Assembly (NCBI GenBank): GCA_035289385.1
Contig: DATDXI010000066.1
Coordinates: 1 to 64,000 of the forward strand
DNA length: 64,000 bases
From: JACOZM01 sp035289385
GTDB taxonomy: Archaea; Nanobdellota; Nanobdellia; Woesearchaeales; GW2011-AR9
Reading direction: 5' to 3'
Below, one piece after another: positions 42,287 to 50,215 of the stretch (position 1 is its first letter; each line of letters opens with the position of its first letter). The notes under the pieces are model-generated. The model searched no databases and was not told where the DNA came from. It saw only the letters and a program-made list of their open reading frames with translations. The translations under genes and the position numbers were made by a program.

Positions 42287-42799
42287 TCACATCTTGCTTT
42301 TCTGTGCTTTATCGGAGATGATGGCAGAATGGCCGGAAGGGTCTTCGATGATGATCTTTAATTTCTCCCTGCCAAGAATAACGTTATTTAATTTCTTGAT
42401 CATGTTTTTTGCTTTTTTCTTTGCTGGCTCTTCATCTTCAGCGTCAGCGGCAGATTGAATTATCTTTTTTACTCGCTCAATCAACCCTTCAACGTTGGTG
42501 ATGTATCCTTCGGAGACTGGGCCTGGCTCAATGGTGATAATATGAGGAATCTTTAATGTCGCTTCTCCCGATTTCACGATCTTGATGCTCATGTCTTCTT
42601 CAGCTTCAACTTCAAAGGTATATTTGCAGGGGTCTTTCGTCTCTGCCGGCTCGACGTCAGATCTTCTATAGCCGCAGCCTTCACATTCTGCGCATAAGAC
42701 AAAAACTCGGCCAAAGTGAGGGATATCTACTTCTTCTTCTCGTAACGTCAGCTTCTTCTCTTCACAAAAAGCGCAAGGCTGGTTTTTTATTTCTGCCAT
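42287..42799 (-). CDS. ZPR1-type zinc-finger protein
   Basis: 170 residues with a single ZPR1 domain: the four-Cys zinc finger CAFCEEKKLTLREEEVDIP...CAECEGCGYRRSDVEP, then a beta domain (EATLKIPHIITIEPGPVSEG). In eukaryotes ZPR1 has two such units and acts as a chaperone for translation factor eEF1A; archaea carry one. It faces the Zn-ribbon operon tail to tail across a T-rich segment (42246-42286). Confidence 0.85.
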   Translation of the reverse strand: MAEIKNQPCAFCEEKKLTLREEEVDIPHFGRVFVLCAECEGCGYRRSDVEPAETKDPCKYTFEVEAEEDMSIKIVKSGEATLKIPHIITIEPGPVSEGYITNVEGLIERVKKIIQSAADAEDEEPAKKKAKNMIKKLNNVILGREKLKIIIEDPSGHSAIISDKAQKSKM

Positions 42800-42924
42800 G
42801 GACCAGAAAAAGCGGAACTGATTTTTAAAGCTTTCTGAGCTTGAGGATGCTGGAAAAAGAGCAGGCTAGAAGTTGCCGATAAAGAGGAAATTTTTATAAA
42901 TGGTGGTCAAATAATCCTTGAAGT

Positions 42925-43032
42925 GCACCGGTAGTATAGTGGTTAGTATGTCGGCCTTCCATATAGGAAGTGTCTTTTGAGGCTCTTCTGCGAAGGGAGC
43001 CGATCACCCGGGTTCGAATCCCGGCCGGTGCA
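42925..43032 (+). tRNA. tRNA-Gly (anticodon TCC) with 36-base intron
   Basis: Acceptor arms GCACCGG (42925-42931) and CCGGTGC with discriminator A (43025-43032), anticodon stem TCGGC (42951-42955) with GCCGA (42999-43003), loop CTTCCA, and T arm CCGGG-TTCGAAT-CCCGG are all intact. The anticodon is TCC (42958-42960), decoding GGA and GGG. An intron of about 36 bases (42962-42997) lies at the canonical 37/38 position, to be cut by the archaeal tRNA endonuclease. The acceptor end and T arm fit archaeal tRNA-Gly. No CCA is encoded. A T-rich run follows. Confidence 0.9.
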
Positions 43033-43195
43033 TAGTTTCTTTTTTTCTTTTCAATAAATCTTTTATATTCGCAATAATTCCTTTTCTCATCCAACCATAT
43101 TCGAAAGAAGAAGTTAGGCTTGTGAAATCCGCGTGGTTAGCGCTAAGCTGTAAAACTTGTCTCGAAAGTTTTGGTTGGAGGATTTTCTTACTTGG

Positions 43196-43858
43196 TCAAA
43201 CCATCGATTCCTGCTGTCCCGGCGGCTTATATGCTAGAGCAGAATCCTTTTCCCAAGCGCGGCGCAGCACTTTATTATGGGTGAATAATCGCCAATACCT
43301 AAATCGCTCTAATTCCTGATGGCTGATCCTGTTCAAGTCTCCGAATCTTCGTACTTGCAACATCCTTTCGACGATAGAATGAGCGTGCTGTTCTGATAAT
43401 AGACCAACAGATTCTTCATTTCCTGAAGAGTACTGTTCGCCAGATGACGTATGCTGTTCCGAAGCTGATTGATGGGATTTTTCTAATGTCGTGCCATAGC
43501 CCCACATCTTTTGGTAGTCAATGGCCGATACCTGCTGAGCGTGCTGGAAATAAGCTATCTTTTCAATGAGACGGCTGTATTTCACACCTGCTTGTTCTTG
43601 CTCTTTCTTTTGCAGCGTTTCATCGGAAGCTGATAATAGAGATTTTTTCTTTTCGGGAGTTCTGGCTGTCAAAGGCTTTTCTTCCTTTAATTGCTGGATA
43701 GCCAGAAATAATTCTTCATTGAATGACGTGTAGCGCTGCAGATCTAATCTGGTCCTCTCTTTGTCTGGAGAGCGGGAACTTTTTTGTTTTGCACCTTTTT
43801 TTTGGTGATAGAAGGTAGAAACATCCATCATCCCGGCAACGATCCTATCCAATTCCAT
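43196..43858 (-). CDS. hypothetical protein, 220 aa, disordered middle
   Basis: Not recognised. N- and C-terminal helical parts flank a Ser/Glu/His-rich middle (SEQHTSSGEQYSSGNEES) likely to be disordered. The basic start contains KKGAKQKSSRSPDKERTR; the last third is RRFGDLNRISHQELERFRYW. No signal or membrane helix. TATA-like AATATAAAAGG is about 25-30 bases upstream, and a copy of the palindromic mobile element begins 64 bases upstream of the start. Bases 43033-43195 beyond its end hold no gene that I can see. Confidence 0.5.
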   Translation of the reverse strand: MELDRIVAGMMDVSTFYHQKKGAKQKSSRSPDKERTRLDLQRYTSFNEELFLAIQQLKEEKPLTARTPEKKKSLLSASDETLQKKEQEQAGVKYSRLIEKIAYFQHAQQVSAIDYQKMWGYGTTLEKSHQSASEQHTSSGEQYSSGNEESVGLLSEQHAHSIVERMLQVRRFGDLNRISHQELERFRYWRLFTHNKVLRRAWEKDSALAYKPPGQQESMV

Positions 43859-43921
43859 ATGAAGAGAGAAAGAAAAACTCCTTTTATATTTTGTGGGTCA
43901 AGGAATCAGACCAAGAATAAA

Positions 43922-44106
43922 AAAATATTTATTTTTTATAACGAAAATAGTGGCAGGTCGTAAAATCCAGCAAGGCTTACTCTGAAAGTGAATGTATTCC
44001 CATAAGTTTTAAGTGGAAAGCCTTGCAACTAGACTTGTCTTACGACGCTTTTAATGGATTTTACCTCTGGACCTTGCCACTATTTTTAACCGAACTAAAT
44101 ACGTAC
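43922..44106. mobile_element. MITE-like palindromic element, copy C, left end decayed
   Basis: About 185 bp ending in the intact right end GAACTAAATACGTAC (44092-44106). The left end has decayed to an AT-rich stretch, but from GAAAATAGTGGCAGGTCG (43943-43960) it follows copies A and B closely. Possible imperfect target repeats are AGAATAAA (43914-43921) and ATAATAAA (44107-44114). Middle stem GTAAAATCCA (43960-43969) with TGGATTTTAC (44055-44064); inner stem GCAAGGCTT (43970-43978) with AAGCCTTGC (44018-44026). It abuts the 3' end of the SRP RNA gene. Confidence 0.8.
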
Positions 44107-44117
44107 ATAATAAAATT

Positions 44118-44394
44118 ATTAGGGGCATGCCCTCGGTCGAATATACTTGGCTACTGCAGCTGAACCCTAACGGCTTCTCGGACCTGCGCTCCTCTGAACA
44201 TGGACAGTACAGGTTATGGCTGCTTTCTTCCGAATCTGACCAGATTCCCAGCATCGCCATCCCAAAGGACAGATCGTCAGCAAAGACGCCAGGACTGCAA
44301 TAACCCCGTAAACCCTTCCTCAGGCTTCGGCTCCGTGTAAAGTCCGTTCACGGTGACAACGCAGGACTAGCGCGCCAGCCTAGCTTACCCTAAT
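44118..44394 (-). ncRNA. signal recognition particle RNA (7S)
   Basis: On the minus strand the segment GGTCAGATTCGGAAGAAAGC, followed by AGCC (within 44211-44241), is the helix 8 core that binds SRP54, with its conserved asymmetric AGCA-side and GGAAG tetraloop region. ATTAGGG at the 5' side (44388-44394) pairs with CCCCTAAT at the 3' side (44118-44125), closing the molecule at about 277 nt, normal for archaea. The TATA box lies about 28 bases before the inferred start. The RNA guides membrane and secreted proteins to the translocon. Ends are estimated to within a few bases. Confidence 0.88.
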
Positions 44395-44417
44395 CTCTAG
44401 CTTGATTCCTGCAAACT

Positions 44418-44427
44418 TATATAAAAT
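44418..44427 (-). promoter_or_regulatory. TATA box of the SRP RNA gene
   Basis: The minus strand reads TTTTATATAA centred about 28 bases upstream of the inferred RNA 5' end at 44394, with AT-rich sequence on its upstream side as expected for a BRE/TATA pair. Confidence 0.65.
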
Positions 44428-44466
44428 TTTGGGTAAAAGTTGTTCTTTGTGGTTTTTTGTTTTTTT

Positions 44467-45117
44467 TCAGAATTGTTGTATCTTCTTGATCGTCAATTCT
44501 TTGAAATCACTTATGATCATGTCACAACGTGAAAGGTTTTGGTCATCATTAAAGCCATTTCTGATCCCAATACATCTCATCCCGGCATTTTTGGCAGCAA
44601 GAACTCCGTTATGGGAATCTTCAATAGCTAAGCATTCTTTGGGATTTTTCTTTAATTTTTTTGCCGTGTAAAGATAAATCTCCGGGCTAGGCTTTCCTTT
44701 GCCGCCAGAATCTTCCGCGCTGATGATCAGCGTGAAAAATTTGCTGATATCAATCCGTTCGAGCAGCCAATCAATCCAATGCCGTGGAGATGATGAAGCC
44801 ATGGCAATGGTGTATTTTTCTTGGTTCAACCGCTGGAGAAGGTCGATGCTGTTGGGTAATAGTTGTGTTTTCTTTTGGTAAATAGCAAGGGCTAATTGGT
44901 CATAGCCTTTCAAAAACTCTTTTTTGCTCACTTTCATCTTGAATTCTGAGACTAAATATTGGTAGAGGTTATCAACGTTCATCCCAATGATCTTTCTCTC
45001 GTGCTTGCTGTTCCAAGTGGGGATAAGCTTTTTTAAGAACGGCATTTCATCTTTCTGCCAGTACAATTCTGAATCTATCAAGACTCCGTCAAGGTCAAAG
45101 ATGATGGTCGTTATCAT
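44467..45117 (-). CDS. HAD-superfamily sugar phosphatase/phosphomutase
   Basis: 216 residues from ATG 45117: IIFDLDGVLIDSELYW carries the nucleophile Asp and acid/base Asp (motif I), AMASSSPRHW has the motif II Ser, KGKPSPEIYLYTAKKL the motif III Lys, and CLAIEDSHNGVLAAKNAGM the motif IV acids. The cap position and EDSHNG signature place it near beta-phosphoglucomutase and related sugar phosphatases; substrate unknown. The 45 extra upstream codons were dropped because a TATA-like ACATTTATATCCC is about 28 bases before ATG 45117. Divergent from topA. Confidence 0.88.
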   Translation of the reverse strand: MITTIIFDLDGVLIDSELYWQKDEMPFLKKLIPTWNSKHERKIIGMNVDNLYQYLVSEFKMKVSKKEFLKGYDQLALAIYQKKTQLLPNSIDLLQRLNQEKYTIAMASSSPRHWIDWLLERIDISKFFTLIISAEDSGGKGKPSPEIYLYTAKKLKKNPKECLAIEDSHNGVLAAKNAGMRCIGIRNGFNDDQNLSRCDMIISDFKELTIKKIQQF

Positions 45118-45235
45118 AGAGGTGATTACTTCTTTGAGGGATATAAATGTTTTGAATTGTTGCTTTGCTTTGAAACATATTTCTGTCAAACCTCTGCCAA
45201 ACATTTTTATAGAGTCCACAGAATTCTTCAAGAAC

Positions 45236-47575
45236 ATGGTGGAATTGATCATTACCGAGAAACCTTCTTCAGCAAAAAAAGTAGCGGAAGCTTTAGCGGA
45301 AGGGAAGCTTGACCAGAAACGGTCAAAACAGTCTTCCTATTATGAGTTGACTCATGGGGGGAAAAAAATTATCGTCACCTCTGCCGTCGGGCATTTGTAT
45401 GGATTGGTTGAAGATAAAAGAAATGGTTGGAATTATCCGGTGTTTGACATCCGCTGGGAATCATCTGACAAGTCATCCAAGGATCTAAAGTATGTTAAAG
45501 ATTATATTGATACCATTACTTCCTTAGCAAAAAAATGCGATGAGTTTACGGTAGCGACGGACTATGATGTAGAGGGAGAAGTCATAGGGTTAAATGTCGT
45601 TCGCTATACGTGCAGCCAGAAAGATGCCAACAGGATGAAGTTTTCCACTCTTACCAAGGGAGATCTCATTGAAGCTTATGACCAGAAAATGCATCATCTG
45701 GACTGGGGGCAGGCATTTGCCGGGGAGACAAGGCATAAATTAGATTGGTTTTATGGGATCAACTTAAGCCGTGCGTTAACTGCTTCCGTGAAAGCAGCAG
45801 GCAGCTTTAAAGTGATGTCTGCTGGAAGAGTGCAAGGGCCGGCATTAAAATTGTTGGTGGATAGAGAGCGGGAAATTCAAGCATTTACGCCGGAACCCTA
45901 TTGGGAAATTTATCTTGATGGTGATTATAAAAATCACGCTGTGGAAGCGAAACACATCAGCGATAAGATTACAGATAAGACAGAAGCGGAACGCATTTTG
46001 CAAGTTGTCAAAGGGAAGAAAGAAGCGGCAGTTAGCAAGGTCAGCAGGACGATACGGAATCAAGCTCCTCCGTATCCTTTTGATTTAACCACCTTACAAT
46101 CAGAATCATATGCCCAGTTTAAATTCACGCCAAAAGAGACATTAGAAATTGCCCAAAGTTTGTATCTTGCGGGAGTCACTTCTTATCCCCGTACCAGCAG
46201 CCAGAAACTTGATCCAAAATTAGGCTTTAAAAAAATATTTACCGATTTAGCAAAACAGAGCATCTATGAAAAGATGTGCAAGGAATTGCTGAAACTTCCC
46301 AAACTTCAGCCGAATGATGGGAAAAAGACGGACCCGGCACATCCGGCCATCTATCCCACTGGCCTTATGCCACAAGCTCTTAAACCGAGAGAACAAAAGC
46401 TCTATGATCTTATCGTCAAGAGGTTTATGGCAACGTTTGCGGAGCCTGCTGTTCGGGAGACGATGGAAGTTATTCTTGCTGTCAATAAGGAAGAATTTAT
46501 TGCTAAAGGGACGAGAACGATTAAAGAAAACTGGCATGTGTTCTATAAGCCCTATGTGAGGCTGGATGAAATAACATTGCCGGACATGAAGGAGGGCGAG
46601 CAAGTCACTGTTAAAGATATCCGGAAGGAAGACAAGGAGACGCAGCCTCCCAATCGCTTTAACCAGTCATCGATCATCAAAGAGCTTGAGAAAAGAAATC
46701 TGGGGACGAAAGCGACGAGGGCTGATATTCTTGATAGGCTATTCCAGCGAGGTTATATTGAAGGTGTGCAGATCAAAGTTATGAAGCTGGGGATGGAGAC
46801 CATCGCCGTATTAGAGAAATATGCTCCGACTATCGTTGATGAGAAACTTACTGCCGATATAGAAGGAGAGCTGGAGAAGATTAGAGAAGGGAAACAGAAG
46901 CCGGAAGCGGTCTTAGGAAGGGCTAAAGATATTTTGACCGACTTATTGCAAGACTTTAAGAAAAAAGAAAAAGTTATCGGGAAGGATATTCTCCAGTCCG
47001 TTCGTGAAACTCAGGATGAGCAGAACCATATCGGTGAATGCCCGAAATGTAAAGGGAGATTGATGATCAAATTTGGGAAGTTTGGGAAATTTATCGCCTG
47101 TGACGGTTATCCTGCTTGTAAGGAGACATTTAAGATCCCTTCTACTGGGATGATCAAGAATTCTGAAAAAAAATGTGAAGCCTGTACGTATCCGATGATC
47201 AAGGTCATTCAGAAAGGGAAACGGCCACAGGAATTATGTATCAATCCTGCCTGTAAGAGCAAGATCCAGGCAACGAAAGCAGAAGCAAAATCGGACAAGA
47301 AATGCCCTAATTGCGGGAAGGAGATGCTCTTGCGAAAATCATTTTATGGCCAGTTCTGGGGCTGTAGCGGCTTTCCCAAGTGTAAGACGATTGAGAACAT
47401 CGCCTCATCAGGGATGGAAAAGAAGCCTGTGGAGAAGAGCGGGGATACGTCGCTTGATAAGGCTGCTAATGTTGTATCTAAAGTTCCTGTTGATGATTCT
47501 TCTAAGGCTTTAGTGGATGATATTCAGAAGGTTTCTAAGAAAGCTGCTGGAAAGAAGAGTAGTTTGAAGAAGTAA
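45236..47575 (+). CDS. topA: DNA topoisomerase I (type IA)
   Basis: 779 residues from ATG 45236. An N-terminal TOPRIM domain (LIITEKPSSAKKVAEALAEG; TVATDYDVEGEVIG near 108), the active-site Tyr in VTSYPRTSSQKLDP near 317, and the GEALEK-like IEGELEKIREGKQKP region are present. The C-terminus has three four-Cys zinc ribbons (CPKCKGRL...CDGYPAC; CEACTYPM...CINPAC; CPNCGKEM...CSGFPKC) and a Lys/Ala-rich tail. Relaxes negative supercoils. A TATA-like ATTTTTATAGAG is 29 bases upstream of ATG 45236, so a longer upstream reading was rejected. Confidence 0.95.
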   Translation: MVELIITEKPSSAKKVAEALAEGKLDQKRSKQSSYYELTHGGKKIIVTSAVGHLYGLVEDKRNGWNYPVFDIRWESSDKSSKDLKYVKDYIDTITSLAKKCDEFTVATDYDVEGEVIGLNVVRYTCSQKDANRMKFSTLTKGDLIEAYDQKMHHLDWGQAFAGETRHKLDWFYGINLSRALTASVKAAGSFKVMSAGRVQGPALKLLVDREREIQAFTPEPYWEIYLDGDYKNHAVEAKHISDKITDKTEAERILQVVKGKKEAAVSKVSRTIRNQAPPYPFDLTTLQSESYAQFKFTPKETLEIAQSLYLAGVTSYPRTSSQKLDPKLGFKKIFTDLAKQSIYEKMCKELLKLPKLQPNDGKKTDPAHPAIYPTGLMPQALKPREQKLYDLIVKRFMATFAEPAVRETMEVILAVNKEEFIAKGTRTIKENWHVFYKPYVRLDEITLPDMKEGEQVTVKDIRKEDKETQPPNRFNQSSIIKELEKRNLGTKATRADILDRLFQRGYIEGVQIKVMKLGMETIAVLEKYAPTIVDEKLTADIEGELEKIREGKQKPEAVLGRAKDILTDLLQDFKKKEKVIGKDILQSVRETQDEQNHIGECPKCKGRLMIKFGKFGKFIACDGYPACKETFKIPSTGMIKNSEKKCEACTYPMIKVIQKGKRPQELCINPACKSKIQATKAEAKSDKKCPNCGKEMLLRKSFYGQFWGCSGFPKCKTIENIASSGMEKKPVEKSGDTSLDKAANVVSKVPVDDSSKALVDDIQKVSKKAAGKKSSLKK

Positions 47576-47821
47576 TTTGTGAAGACGTAATTTTCTGAAG
47601 AAGTATTCTGTCCTTTATTCTGTGAAAATATGTACCTTATTCTGTAAAAAATCTGCCTTAAAGCATCTTCCTTTCATCTTGTTTCACCTTGTTTCAAGGA
47701 TGAATTAAATATAACCCTCTCTTCTAGATCCTTAGAAGTTTGGCGGATATCTGGTGAAGAGATTGCCGATTATCGTGAAGATATTATCCGGATATCAACA
47801 ATAGCAATGCAGAGATGCGTT

Positions 47822-47827
47822 GGGAGG
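47822..47827 (+). promoter_or_regulatory. Shine-Dalgarno deciding the DUF5667 protein start
   Basis: GGGAGG lies seven bases before ATG 47835 and favours that codon (MKKMIGLF) over an ATT/GTG-type start at 47820 upstream of the motif. Confidence 0.6.
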
Positions 47828-47834
47828 AACGACA

Positions 47835-49013
47835 ATGAAAAAAATGATAGGCTTGTTCATGGCCATGTTGGTGGTGATGAGTTTTCCGCTGGCATTCGCT
47901 GAAGAACAAGATGTGGATGCTGCCCTTGAGGCAGCTGTGAATGCAGATGTAAGTGTAGATGGAGATGGAAGTGATAGTGGTGAAGAGACTGATGGCAGTA
48001 CGGATGATCCGTCAACAGATGACGGGTCTGATGCAGGGTCTTCAGATGGCTCCACTGGTGATGGAACGGCAGATGGAGAAGGAGATGAAACAGAAGATGG
48101 CAGCACTGATGGCGAAGATTCCAGTGACTCCGATGAGTCTACTGAGGACGGATCTGCTGACAGTGATGATTCAGCGGATGATGCTGAAGATTCAGGAGCA
48201 GATGACGCAACTGATGATGGTGCAGCTTCTGATGACGGCAATGCTACCGATGATGCCACAGAAGATGATGCTGGAGTGACGCCAGACAGTCCATTATGGG
48301 GAATCGAGCGAGCATTGGAAAGAATCGATTTGGCTTTAACCTTAAATAAATCAAAAAAGGCCAAGAAAGGGTTAGCGCATGCTCGTGAAAGGTTAGCTGA
48401 AGTGCAGTTGATGATCGCTGCTAAGAAAGCTCAGCATGCCGAAAAAGCTCAGCAAGCCCATGATGAAGATTTAGCTGGTGTTGAAGAAGCTGTTGATGAC
48501 TTGGAAAGCGACGGGAACTCTGATGTAGCCGAAGAAGCGCTGGGTGAAGTGTCTGAAATTAGGGCGAATCTTGCTGCCCATGCGGCAAAAGTTGCTGAAG
48601 TCAAAGATAGAATCCTTGCTAAGCAGAGAGCAAAGATGACCCCAGAGCAGATTGCTCATCTGGAAAAAGTCTTTGGAAAGATAAAAGCTAAGGCTGTAGA
48701 AAGTGAGCAGAAAGCTTCTGCAAAGCGCGAGAAGGTAAAAACGAAGCTCAAAGCTTTAGGCGAGCTGACAGATGAGCAAGTTGATGAGCTTGTCCAGAAG
48801 GTCGAGAAACGAACAAAATCCCAAAAGGACGGCAAAGAAGTTGAAGTCCGAGAGCGTTCCAAGGTTGATGTGAAAGATGGAAAAGCTGAAGTGAAGCAAG
48901 AGATCCGGGCAAAAGTAAAAGCTGACCTTGGTGAAGGGAAAGTAACGGGTAAAGCGACAGGCTCTGGCTCCGCTGGATCGAAAGGCGGGTCGGGAAAATC
49001 TGGCCGAGATTAA
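47835..49013 (+). CDS. secreted DUF5667-type protein with long Asp/Ser-rich region
   Basis: 392 residues. A signal peptide (IGLFMAMLVVMSFPLAFAEE) is followed by about 110 residues almost entirely of Asp, Ser, Gly, Glu, Thr and Ala, then the DUF5667 motif TPDSPLWGIERALERIDLAL, helical coiled regions (AHARERLAEVQLMIAAKKAQ), and a Lys/Glu-rich beta tail ending in Gly/Ser. DUF5667 proteins are exported and of unknown role. The acidic tract may bind Ca2+ or form a flexible stalk (inference). It has a Shine-Dalgarno start and a very T-rich terminator region after the stop (49019-49055). Confidence 0.75.
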   Translation: MKKMIGLFMAMLVVMSFPLAFAEEQDVDAALEAAVNADVSVDGDGSDSGEETDGSTDDPSTDDGSDAGSSDGSTGDGTADGEGDETEDGSTDGEDSSDSDESTEDGSADSDDSADDAEDSGADDATDDGAASDDGNATDDATEDDAGVTPDSPLWGIERALERIDLALTLNKSKKAKKGLAHARERLAEVQLMIAAKKAQHAEKAQQAHDEDLAGVEEAVDDLESDGNSDVAEEALGEVSEIRANLAAHAAKVAEVKDRILAKQRAKMTPEQIAHLEKVFGKIKAKAVESEQKASAKREKVKTKLKALGELTDEQVDELVQKVEKRTKSQKDGKEVEVRERSKVDVKDGKAEVKQEIRAKVKADLGEGKVTGKATGSGSAGSKGGSGKSGRD

Positions 49014-49018
49014 GCCAA

Positions 49019-49055
49019 CACGTTTTTTTTCTTTTTTTTCATATTTTTTTTTGGT
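49019..49055 (+). terminator. T-rich terminator after the DUF5667 gene
   Basis: Three closely spaced T runs of about eight to nine bases each follow the stop codon within 40 bases. Poly-T tracts alone terminate archaeal transcription; no hairpin is evident. Confidence 0.55.
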
Positions 49056-49165
49056 TGTTCTCTCTGTTGTTCTCTGAGGTTGTCCAGTTAAATGGTTCTC
49101 TTTTTGTATTTGGCCTCTTTCCTGAAAAATGAGAGCATAATCTATTTAAATGGGTTAAGCTGTGA

Positions 49166-49516
49166 ATGGTTATGGATATTGAACTGCAAGAATTTGCTAT
49201 GCCGGCTGTCAAGGTTGTCTTAACAGATAATGGGAAGGAAATCGGCCGGGGCTTTCTTTATATCATGAAAAATGAGCTTCATCAACAGCCGGGTAAGCAG
49301 TCTTTGGTGGGCTATATTGAAGATGTTTTTCTGGATGAGGAATATCGAAAGCAGCAATTAGGAAAAAAGATTGTTGAGAAAATCATTGATGAAGCAAAGA
49401 AAAGAGGCTGTTATAAGCTGATCGGAACATCACGGTATGGCCGGGATAAATTACATGCCTATTATGAAAGCATGGGATTTAAGGATCACGGCAAGGAATT
49501 TAGGTTAGATCTGTAG
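49166..49516 (+). CDS. GNAT-family N-acetyltransferase, 116 aa
   Basis: Compact GNAT domain: GYIEDVFLDEEYRKQQLGKK carries the acetyl-CoA loop (Arg-x-x-x-Leu-Gly-Lys), IVEKIIDEAKKRGCYKLIGT the following helix and strand, and YYESMGFKDHGKEFRLDL the closing block. Substrate unknown. ATG 49172 (MDIELQEF) is 25 bases from a TATA-like ATTTAAATG and is an equally likely start. It ends eight bases from the convergent YkgJ-type gene. Confidence 0.8.
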   Translation: MVMDIELQEFAMPAVKVVLTDNGKEIGRGFLYIMKNELHQQPGKQSLVGYIEDVFLDEEYRKQQLGKKIVEKIIDEAKKRGCYKLIGTSRYGRDKLHAYYESMGFKDHGKEFRLDL

Positions 49517-49523
49517 ATCATTT

Positions 49524-50171
49524 TTATTGAGATAATTTATCATTAGACAATTTGTCAAAATCATGATATAATCTCTGCATGAATTCTTCTAGACTCTCCT
49601 CCTGATTCTCTTCGTTATTTCCCCTTTTATTTTCAAAATGGTAAAAGACCTTCTTGAAGAGCTGCTGGAAGTTTTTTTCTGCTACTCTTGGATGCTCTTT
49701 TAACTTGATGATAAATGTATTCCAATCTTCTGTTAGTTGATTGAAGGGAGTGACTCCTTGCTCTTCCGCCCATTCGGCAAATGATTGTTTTTTATTGCTC
49801 TCAAACCCTGGGCTTGGGAAATTTGATAGTAAATAATGGATCTTTTCATCATTATAGAATCTGCCTACTGGAAATAGCCGACATCGGATCGGCCGGAATT
49901 TATAGATGGTGCAGAGATTTTCCTTGTCTTTAAACTTGCAGCCAAAGCGGTTATGCAATAGGCAGCGGACGATATGGGTTTCGTCGATAGTAAAGAGGGA
50001 GTACTTCTGGTGAAATTCTTCGGTGGAGAGATGAAGATTGTCGCAGATCAGCTTGATGTCAAAAGGATAAAGGCCGATCATCGTGCTGTCACAGCACTTT
50101 CCACATTTGGTGCATTTAAACTTGAATTTGTTATGTGCTTCCTTCGCTTCGAGAGGTAAGGGCAGTTCCAT
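49524..50171 (-). CDS. YkgJ-type cysteine-cluster protein
   Basis: 215 residues. The metal-binding Cys positions are KCTKCGKCCDS near 20, then CLLHNRFGCKFKDKENLCTI and RPIRCRLFPVG, the CxxCxxxCC pattern of the family. The C-terminal third is helical and acidic (RGNNEENQEESLEEFMQRLY). Function not established for the family. dphB lies 44 bases upstream on the same strand. Confidence 0.8.
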   Translation of the reverse strand: MELPLPLEAKEAHNKFKFKCTKCGKCCDSTMIGLYPFDIKLICDNLHLSTEEFHQKYSLFTIDETHIVRCLLHNRFGCKFKDKENLCTIYKFRPIRCRLFPVGRFYNDEKIHYLLSNFPSPGFESNKKQSFAEWAEEQGVTPFNQLTEDWNTFIIKLKEHPRVAEKNFQQLFKKVFYHFENKRGNNEENQEESLEEFMQRLYHDFDKLSNDKLSQ

Positions 50172-50215
50172 GATGTGTTAAATATTCTTTTTTATTTTTT
50201 TTGTCGATATGAACT

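Noticed and set aside
42894..43094. Minus-strand frame across the tRNA-Gly
   Set aside because: It reads through tRNA-Gly antisense; no independent support.
44051..44260. Open frame on the minus strand
   Set aside because: It lies inside the SRP RNA gene and element copy C, with no promoter or family likeness.
44987..45235. N-terminal extension of TopA
   Set aside because: It overlaps the divergent HAD gene and both promoters; the TATA box supports ATG 45236.
47950..48270. Possible DNA tandem repeat array
   Set aside because: The repetition comes from low-complexity Asp/Ser coding sequence with no fixed repeat unit.
47795..48364. Minus-strand Ser/Pro-rich frame
   Set aside because: It is the shadow of the Asp/Ser-rich region of the DUF5667 gene, whose repeats keep the opposite strand open.
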